This document shows positions 58,582 through 64,000 of a stretch of DNA of 64,000 bases, in pieces. The notes beneath the pieces are model-generated. The model was not told the origin of the DNA, made no database searches, and worked only from the letters and a program-made list of their open reading frames with translations. The position numbers and the translations under genes are program-made. Where the stretch lies: the NCBI GenBank assembly GCA_963772295.1, contig CAVYWO010000013.1, positions 1-64,000 on the forward strand. Direction: 5' to 3'. The DNA is from AP-15 sp963772295. GTDB taxonomy: Bacteria > Pseudomonadota > Alphaproteobacteria > ATCC43930 > CGMCC-115725. The first letter of the stretch is position 1. The number at the start of each line of letters is the position of its first letter.

Positions 58582-60090
58582 ATGCCGGAGGCGCCGCCGG
58601 ACCGCCTACCCGGCTCCCTTGGGGGCGCCGAGTACGAGGCACTCTTGCGCGGCGATTTCGCCGCCTTCGCGCAGCGCGCGTTTCACGAACTCTATCCGCA
58701 GGGCCAATTCCAGACGAATTGGCACCTGCAGGTGATCGCGGCCCGGCTCGCGGCGGTGCGCCTGGGCCATATCCGGCGGCTCTTGATCAATCTGCCGCCG
58801 CGCCACCTGAAATCGCTCTTGGCCTCTGTCGCCTTTCCGGCCTGGACGCTCGGGCACGAGCCGAGCGCCGAGATCCTATGCGTCAGCTATGCCCAGGATT
58901 TGGCCGACAAATGGTCGCGCGATTGCCGGCGCATCGTCGCGAGCGAGTGGTACCGCTGGCTGTTCCCGACGCGCTTGGCACCGATGCGGCAGGCGATGGC
59001 CGAATTCGAGACGACCGCGCGAGGCTGCCGCATCGCCACCTCGACGGGCGGCGTCCTGACCGGGCGGGGCGCCGACCTGATCGTCATCGACGACCCGCTG
59101 AAGGCCGAGGAGGCGGTGAGCGATGCGCGTCGGCAGAGCGCCAACGAGTGGTACGACCACACCCTCTATAGCCGGCTCAACGACAAGGCGCGGAGTGCGA
59201 TCGTGCTGGTCATGCACCGGCTGCACGAGGACGATCTCGCGGGCCACGTGCTGGCCCAGGAAGACTGGGAGGTCGTGCGTTTTCCGGCGATCGCCGAGGC
59301 CGACGAGACGCATCGAATCGACACCGTGGCGGGGCCGAGGGTGTTTTCGCGCCCTCGCGGCGAGGCGCTGCACCCCTCGCGCGAGCCGTTGCCGATGCTC
59401 GACGCGATCCGGCGCACGATCGGCGAATATAATTTCGCCGGCCAGTATCAGCAGGCGCCGGCGCCCCAGGGCGGCGGCCTCGTCAAACCGGCCTGGTTCA
59501 GGCGCTATCTGCCGCCGGAATTGCCGGCGGCCTTCGACCGCCTCGCGCAGAGCTGGGACACCGCCAGCAAGGCGAGCGAGCTTGCCGATTTCAGCGTCTG
59601 CACCAGCTGGGGTATCAAGGAGAGGAACCTTTATCTCCTCGACGTGCTGCGCCTGCGCCTCGACTACCCGGATCTGAAGCGCGCCGTGCGCGAGGCGCAT
59701 CACCGGCTCAAGCCCGAAATCGTCCTGATCGAGGACAAGGCCTCGGGCACCCAGCTGATCCAGGAGCTCGTTGCCGAGGGCCTCCACGCCGTCACCCGCT
59801 ATCGGCCGCAGGGCGACAAGGTGATGCGCATGCACGCGCAGACCGCGGTCCCCGGGCTCGACCCGGGGATCGAGAACGGCTTTGTCCATCTGCCGCAGGC
59901 CGCCCCCTGGCTCGCCGCATATCTGCACGAGCTCGCGGTCTTCCCGAACGGGCGCTTCGACGACCAGGTCGATTCGACGGCGCAGTTCCTCGACTGGTTC
60001 AAGACATCGGCGCGCGAGGACGGCATCTACGCCTATTACCGCATGCTCGCCGAAGAGCGCCGCCGCAAAGCCGGCCCGGCGCCGACGTGA
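58582..60090 (+). CDS. terL: phage terminase large subunit
   Basis: 502 aa, MPEAPPDRLPGSLGGAEYEA. The ATPase has LINLPPRHLKSLLASVAFPA (Walker-A-like) and the Walker B LIVIDDPLKAEEAV at residues about 168-175, then VLVMHRLHEDDLAGHVL. The C-terminal RNase-H-like nuclease is seen in LAQSWDTASKASELADFSVC (Asp), IVLIEDKASGTQLIQEL and FPNGRFDDQVDSTAQFLDWF. Follows the DUF5681 gene by 5 bp. No capsid, portal or tail genes follow, so it is an orphan phage cassette. Confidence 0.9.
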   Translation: MPEAPPDRLPGSLGGAEYEALLRGDFAAFAQRAFHELYPQGQFQTNWHLQVIAARLAAVRLGHIRRLLINLPPRHLKSLLASVAFPAWTLGHEPSAEILCVSYAQDLADKWSRDCRRIVASEWYRWLFPTRLAPMRQAMAEFETTARGCRIATSTGGVLTGRGADLIVIDDPLKAEEAVSDARRQSANEWYDHTLYSRLNDKARSAIVLVMHRLHEDDLAGHVLAQEDWEVVRFPAIAEADETHRIDTVAGPRVFSRPRGEALHPSREPLPMLDAIRRTIGEYNFAGQYQQAPAPQGGGLVKPAWFRRYLPPELPAAFDRLAQSWDTASKASELADFSVCTSWGIKERNLYLLDVLRLRLDYPDLKRAVREAHHRLKPEIVLIEDKASGTQLIQELVAEGLHAVTRYRPQGDKVMRMHAQTAVPGLDPGIENGFVHLPQAAPWLAAYLHELAVFPNGRFDDQVDSTAQFLDWFKTSAREDGIYAYYRMLAEERRRKAGPAPT

Positions 60091-60275
60091 CCACGGGCGA
60101 CGCCCCACCGTCGCGGCGGCCCGGCGCCGCCCGCGGACGGTGCTCGGACGCGGCGCTAATGGATGCGATGGTAGACGCGGGTCCGAGCCTTGACCGCTGC
60201 AATCTCGGCGCACATGCTCGGGGCCAGGAACCAGTGTCCGCAGCCCGTGTTGAATATTAACGATTACAGGCGAGG

Positions 60276-60581
60276 ATGGCGCGCCCGGTTCATCCGGACA
60301 AGGACATCGAGGCTGCCGTGAGCTTCGCCGAGTTGCAAGGATGGCGCTACATCGCCCCGGGGAACAGCGCGCACGCTTGGGGTCGGCTGTTCTGCCCCGG
60401 CGGCCGGCGCGGAGATTGCAAGCTGTCGGTCTATTCGACGCCGCGCGACCCTCACGCCCACGCCCGCAGCATCCGTCGGCGCGTCGGCGCGTCGGCGCGT
60501 GCCCTCACAAACGGAGCGGCCCATGAACCACGTCTTCGCGCTGGAAGTGTCGGGCATCGATCCGACCCGGGACGGCTATGA
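60276..60581 (+). CDS. small hypothetical, frame altered by an 8-bp tandem repeat
   Basis: MARPVHPDKDIEAAVSFAEL, NSAHAWGRLFCPGGRRGDCK, LSVYSTPRDPHAHARSIRRR. Conserved small protein in alphaproteobacteria with a HicA-like look (tentative). At 60474-60500 the unit CGTCGGCG is present three times; with two units the protein would end GACPHKRSGP with a TGA overlapping the next gene's ATG. With three, the frame runs on to 60581. A possible two-gene module with the next gene. Confidence 0.6.
   Translation: MARPVHPDKDIEAAVSFAELQGWRYIAPGNSAHAWGRLFCPGGRRGDCKLSVYSTPRDPHAHARSIRRRVGASARALTNGAAHEPRLRAGSVGHRSDPGRL
60474..60500 (+). repeat. 8-bp tandem repeat, three and a bit units
   Basis: CGTCGGCG x3 plus CGT inside the end of the small gene. 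A change by one unit changes the reading frame. Confidence 0.7.
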
Positions 60582-60756
60582 GGACGCGCTGTTCGACGCC
60601 GGCTGTGATGACGCGCTGATTGCGGTCATCGACAGCACGCTCTACCTCGATTTCGACCGGGACGCGCCCTCGTTCGAGGCCGCGGTGGAGTTGGCGAAGC
60701 GGGACGTGGAGCGCGCCGGCGGCCATGTCGTGCGCGTGACGCCCGCCCCGGAATAG
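60523..60756 (+). CDS. small conserved hypothetical, partner gene
   Basis: 77 aa: MNHVFALEVSGIDPTRDGYE, DALFDAGCDDALIAVIDSTL, YLDFDRDAPSFEAAVELAKR, DVERAGGHVVRVTP. Acidic alpha/beta protein. Together with the upstream basic gene it forms a basic-acidic pair, as in toxin-antitoxin systems; that function is only a possibility. Confidence 0.65.
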   Translation: MNHVFALEVSGIDPTRDGYEDALFDAGCDDALIAVIDSTLYLDFDRDAPSFEAAVELAKRDVERAGGHVVRVTPAPE

Positions 60757-60908
60757 GCGGCGTCGCAGCTCGGCTTTTCCGGCAGGCGCCAGCGCCGGCG
60801 CCGCAGGGCGGCGGCCTCGTCAAACCGGCCTGGTTCAGGCGCTACCTGCCGCCGGAATTGCCCGGTGCCCTTCGACCGCCTCGCGCAGAGCTGGGACACC
60901 GCCAGCAA

Positions 60909-60960
60909 GCCTGCCCCGTGGGCCTTCAGCCCACGGACTTGATCCGTGGGGAAGGCCGGG
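60909..60960 (+). repeat. 52-bp palindromic insert in the terminase copy
   Basis: Follows GCCAGCAA and precedes GGCGAGCGAG, which are adjacent in the intact gene. Begins GCCTGCCCCGTGGG (preceded by A), contains the 36-nt core at 60916-60951, and ends AAGGCCGGG. Removing 52 bp restores the frame. Confidence 0.75.
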
Positions 60961-61361
60961 GGCGAGCGAGCTTACCGATTTCAGCGTCTGGACCAGCTGG
61001 GGCATCAAGGAGAGGAACCTTTATCTCCTCGACGTGCTGCGCCGGCGCCTCGACTACCCGGATCTGAAGCGCGCCGTGCGCGAGGCGCATCGCCGGCTCA
61101 AGCCCGAAATAGTCCTGATCGAGGACAAGGCCTCGGGCACCCAGCTGATCCAGGAGCTCGTCGCCGAGGACCTCCACGCCGTCACCCGCTATCGGCCGCA
61201 GGGCGACAAGGTGATGCGCATGCACGCGCAGACCGCGGTCCCCGGGCTCGAACCGGGGATCGAGAACGGCTTCGTCCATCTGCCGCAGGCCGCCCCCTGG
61301 CTCGCCGCATATTTGCACGAGCTTTCGGTCTTCCCGAACGGGCGCTTCGACGACCAGGTCG

Positions 61362-61383
61362 CCCCGGACACTTCGTTCCGGGG
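61362..61383 (+). repeat. 22-bp palindromic insert in the terminase copy
   Basis: CCCCGGACACTTCG then TTCCGGGG lies between GACCAGGTCG and GCGACGGCGCAG, close to each other in the intact terminase. Short hairpin with the CCCCGGA/TCCGGGG ends also seen at 47170 and 57851. Confidence 0.65.
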
Positions 61384-61590
61384 GCGACGGCGCAGTTCCT
61401 CGACTGGTTCAAGACATCGGCGCGCGAGGACGGCATCTACGCCTATTACCGCATGCTCACCGAAGAGCGCCGCCGCAAGGCGGGCCCGGCGCCGACCTTG
61501 ACCCGAGCTGATTGACACTGAGCCAGCGCCTGATGGACGGACCAGGGCAGTCCCGTGACAATCGTGGCACTCAAAACAAAGAAGCCGCGG

Positions 61591-62346
61591 CTATAAGCCG
61601 GGCTCGGGATTGGCGGCCCGCAGATGCGCCGCCAGCGCCTCGATGACGTCGAGCGCGCGGCGGAGTTCGTCTTCGTCCGGCGGAGGCTTTCTGCCGCCTC
61701 GCTCGCCCGGATAGCGGAATTCGAACGCCCAATCGCTCCAAGCCTTCGCGGCCGCGGCGAGATCGGTAATTTCGGGGAAACTTGCCGCCGCCGTCGTACC
61801 GAGCCGCGTCAGCGAATGGGTCTTGCCGCCGCGCTTGTCGGCGAGCGTCAGAAAGCCCTTGAACAGCTTTTCGACCGCCTGCTGGCAGTGGAAGGCGACA
61901 ACCCCAGCCAATGCGGGGCCTGCAGGGATGCACATCTCGGCGGCTTTGCGATCCGCATCCGCCGCATCGAGCCACCCCTCGACCGCTTCCCAGCGCGCTC
62001 GCGGGTCGGCGCGTTTCATCGACGATCCTTTCGCTGAACCATAAACGACGACGCCATCGATGTCGGCCTCCGAAGCGAGCGTATTCGCCACGCCGCGGTC
62101 GCGCTCGAAGTCGGCGGCGCGCATTGGCAACACGTCGGCGGCGCGGCTCGACCGATGCGCCTCGTTCCCCGCTTTCCACGTCAGCTTTTCGGGCGGCGTG
62201 TCGTTGTCGACGATCACCAAAAGATCGATGTCGCTGTTACGCGTGGCCTCGCCGCGTGCCCGCGAACCGAACAGGATCACCCGCTGCGGGTGGAAATACT
62301 CGACCACCGGATCGAGGAGATCGCGAGGGATGCGCGGCTTTGTCAT
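61591..62346 (-). CDS. fused MNT nucleotidyltransferase-HEPN protein
   Basis: 251 aa. The N-terminal domain (1-110) is a minimal nucleotidyltransferase: VILFGSRARGEATRNSDIDL then LVIVD, with GS-x-x-D-x-D. The C-terminal domain (about 125-235) is HEPN: RWEAVEGWLDAADADRKAAE, VVAFHCQQAVEKLFKGFLTL and KTHSLTRL. These are usually two genes forming a toxin-antitoxin pair in which the transferase AMPylates the HEPN RNase; here they are one frame. An internal Met (MKRADPRARW) could permit separate HEPN translation. Confidence 0.82.
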   Translation of the reverse strand: MTKPRIPRDLLDPVVEYFHPQRVILFGSRARGEATRNSDIDLLVIVDNDTPPEKLTWKAGNEAHRSSRAADVLPMRAADFERDRGVANTLASEADIDGVVVYGSAKGSSMKRADPRARWEAVEGWLDAADADRKAAEMCIPAGPALAGVVAFHCQQAVEKLFKGFLTLADKRGGKTHSLTRLGTTAAASFPEITDLAAAAKAWSDWAFEFRYPGERGGRKPPPDEDELRRALDVIEALAAHLRAANPEPGL

Positions 62347-62397
62347 GCTGCAATCTTAAATCTCTTGGGCCCGCGCTTGCATTCGGGTCACGCGGTA

Positions 62398-62560
62398 ATG
62401 AACGACGAAAGAGAGCGAGAGGCCGGCACCGGCGATTACGGGGTCGGGTACGGCCGGCCGCCGGTGCCCATGCGCTTCAAGCCGGGCGCAAGCGCCGCCG
62501 GGTCGCCAAGCGCGCGGCTCGAAAGCGGCCGGGTCAAGCCGTCGACCCGTACGCTCGAGT
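62398..62560 (+). pseudogene. DUF5681, 5' fragment
   Basis: MNDEREREAGTGDYGVGYGR, PPVPMRFKPGAS: the start of the DUF5681 protein, closely like 58179 onward. The GNPRGRPKGP segment that should follow is lost in a frame slip and no terminase follows. Remnant of a third DUF5681-terminase cassette. Confidence 0.65.
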
Positions 62561-62662
62561 GCGCGCGACGCGGGCCGGCGACGGCCGCGCTTCGCCACCC
62601 TTTTGGGTTGACAGGGTTGCGCGTTACGGTATCCGGCGAAGGCGCGATCCGGGAGGAGTGCG

Positions 62663-64000
62663 TTGCGCAGCATCATCAAAAGCTGCCGGCCGCGGGACGG
62701 TGTCCTGCAGGGCACGTTCAACCCCGAGATCTTCACCGCAAGCCTGTCGCAGGTCATCTCGCACTATCGCGGTCAGAGCGGGCATATCGACAACCTTTAC
62801 ACCGATGCGGTGCCGTTCTTTCGCGACGGGACGGCCCCGACCGAGGGGCTCAAATTCGTGCTGCGCGAGGCGCTGCTCCGCCTCTCCGGCGACAACTCGA
62901 CGCCGGCCATCTACCGGCTCGAGACGGCCTTCGGCGGCGGCAAGACCCATACGCTGATCGCGCTGACGCATTTGGCCCTGCGCGGCAACGAACTCGGCTA
63001 GGTCGCCGCACCTCTCTTCGACGGCACGCCGCTGCCCGCGCGCGGCGAATGCGCCGTCGCCGGGGTGGCCGGCGACGAACTGCCGGTGCACCGGCCCCAG
63101 GGACCGGAGCTGATCCCCTACACCCTCTGGGGCGAGATCGCGTTCCAGATCGGCGGCGCGGCGCTCTACCAGGCGATCGGCCAAGACGCGACCGCGACGG
63201 CAGCACCCGGCTCGGCTTATTTCGAGACCGTTTTCAAGGGCCGCAAGGCGCTCGTCCTGCTCGACGAGCTGGCGCAATATGCGGCCCGGCTCGAAGCCGC
63301 TCGCCCCAACGGGGCGGAACAGCTCGCCGCCTTCCTGCTCGCGCTGCACGGCTATGCCCGCACCCATAGCGGGCTCGTCGTCGTCGTGAGCTTGGCCAGT
63401 GCTTCGGACGCGTTTGCCCGGCAGACCCAGCGCATTGTCGAGCTGTTGTCGCAGGTGCGCGGCGCACCGGTCGGCGCGGCCGAGGCCGAAGCGATCGCGC
63501 AGCGCGCCGCCCGCGACCCGCAGAGTGTGGCCGCCCGCGATGCGACGCCGGTAGTGCCGGTCCAGGCGGCCGAGCTCTCGCGCGTCCTGGCGAAACGGTT
63601 GTTCGCATCGATGGACGCGGACGCAGCGCACGCGACCGCCCGTTCCTATGGCGAGCTGTACGCGCGCAGCTCGGCGGCCCTGCCCGACGAGGCGGTGCGG
63701 CCCGATTACCGCGACCGCATCGTCTCGCACTACCCGTTCCATCCGACGTTTCTGCAGTTTCTCAACGGCAAGCTCGCGACGGTCGAAACCTTCCAGGGAA
63801 CGCGCGGGGTTCTGCGCCTCCTGGCGCTCATCGTCCGGAACCTCTGGTCGAAGCGGCACGGCGTCCCGATGGTGCACACCGCGCATGTCGATCTGCGCGA
63901 TTCGCGGATCGTCGACGAAATTCTCGGCCGCACCCGCTCGGGCGAATTGAAGACCGTGCTCGACACCGATGTCGGCGGCCCCGATACCGGGATGCTGGCA
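62663..64000 (+). CDS. DUF499-type AAA ATPase, partial, with in-frame amber codon
   Basis: From TTG at 62663 behind GGGAGGAG: LRSIIKSCRPRDGVLQGTFN, ASLSQVISHYRG, Walker A in ETAFGGGKTHTLIALTHLAL. TAG at 62999-63001 interrupts; the same frame continues open to the window edge with FKGRKALVLLDELAQYAARL (Walker B), HSGLVVVVSLASASDAFARQ and YPFHPTFLQFLNGKLATVET. DUF499 ATPases lie beside DUF1156 methyltransferases in predicted phage-defence islands; partners would be past 64000. Confidence 0.8.

Larger units (their letters stand above)
60780..61515 (+). pseudogene. terminase large subunit, 3' half, with two palindromic inserts
   Basis: Nearly the same DNA as 59450-60090 (C-terminal half of the terminase). 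Two extra blocks break the frame: 60909-60960 (52 bp) and 61362-61383 (22 bp), each a GC-rich palindrome absent from the intact copy. The 5' half and any start are missing. A recent partial duplication by high identity. Confidence 0.85.

Overview
The window reads as a high-GC, metagenome-style contig. From about 6.9 kb to the end it looks like a soil alphaproteobacterium (Rhodospirillales/Hyphomicrobiales-like, inferred from gene families and repeat types). The first 6.9 kb looks different: a planctomycete-like set (NYN/YacP, sucC, nucleotidyltransferase, sucD, NUDIX) whose genes are recognisable only across many one-base indels, ending where a NUDIX gene and a serine recombinase are both cut off. 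That stretch is either decayed foreign DNA or a low-quality or chimeric part of the assembly.

Layout. 0.2-1.6 kb: SDR and its TetR regulator with two operator-like inverted repeats. 2.2-6.9 kb: planctomycete-like block. 6.9-9.5 kb: broken serine and tyrosine recombinases. 9.9-13.7 kb: coxMSL for a form I aerobic CO dehydrogenase. 14.3-15.2 kb: higBA between 20-bp direct repeats. 15.6-16.1 kb: DUF5681 relic. 16.5-20.5 kb: MFS transporter, Atm1-type ABC exporter and meaB, tightly overlapped. 20.5-22.3 kb: scar of DNA methyltransferase, partner gene, IS110 piece and group II intron domain V. 22.4-32.9 kb: small metabolic and housekeeping genes (nitroreductase, ATP-dependent DNA ligase, vitamin-B12-type binding protein, GST, aldo/keto reductase split by a MITE, cupin, DUF6481, MBL-fold protein, NYN/LOTUS protein, OB-fold protein). 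33.2-35.1 kb: group II intron with its reverse transcriptase. 35.5-37.8 kb: secreted protein split by an IS701-type element. 39.1-42.8 kb: comM, MHS transporter, Uma2. 43.1-46.9 kb: three-gene operon with a D-apionate-lactonase-like gene. 47.0-48.9 kb: composite repeat and IS110. 49-57.4 kb: catabolic genes (SDRs, NudC, HIBADH-like dehydrogenase, carboxymuconolactone decarboxylase, amidohydrolase, orphan molybdenum hydroxylase large subunit) with a GIY-YIG gene in a repeat-bounded cassette. 58-62.6 kb: DUF5681-terminase cassette and its broken duplicates, a two-gene hypothetical pair, and a fused MNT-HEPN protein. 62.7 kb to the end: DUF499 ATPase of a predicted phage-defence type, running off the window.

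The most unusual signal is a family of short GC-rich palindromic inserts (23 to about 52 bp) inside genes of other mobile elements (tyrosine recombinase, IS110 transposase twice, terminase copy twice) and inside an ordinary intergenic repeat. Two copies are exactly 23 bp and two others share a 36-nt core. In both pairs the only differences are compensatory changes within the stems, and removing the insert restores the host reading frame. No tRNA, rRNA or CRISPR array was recognised.
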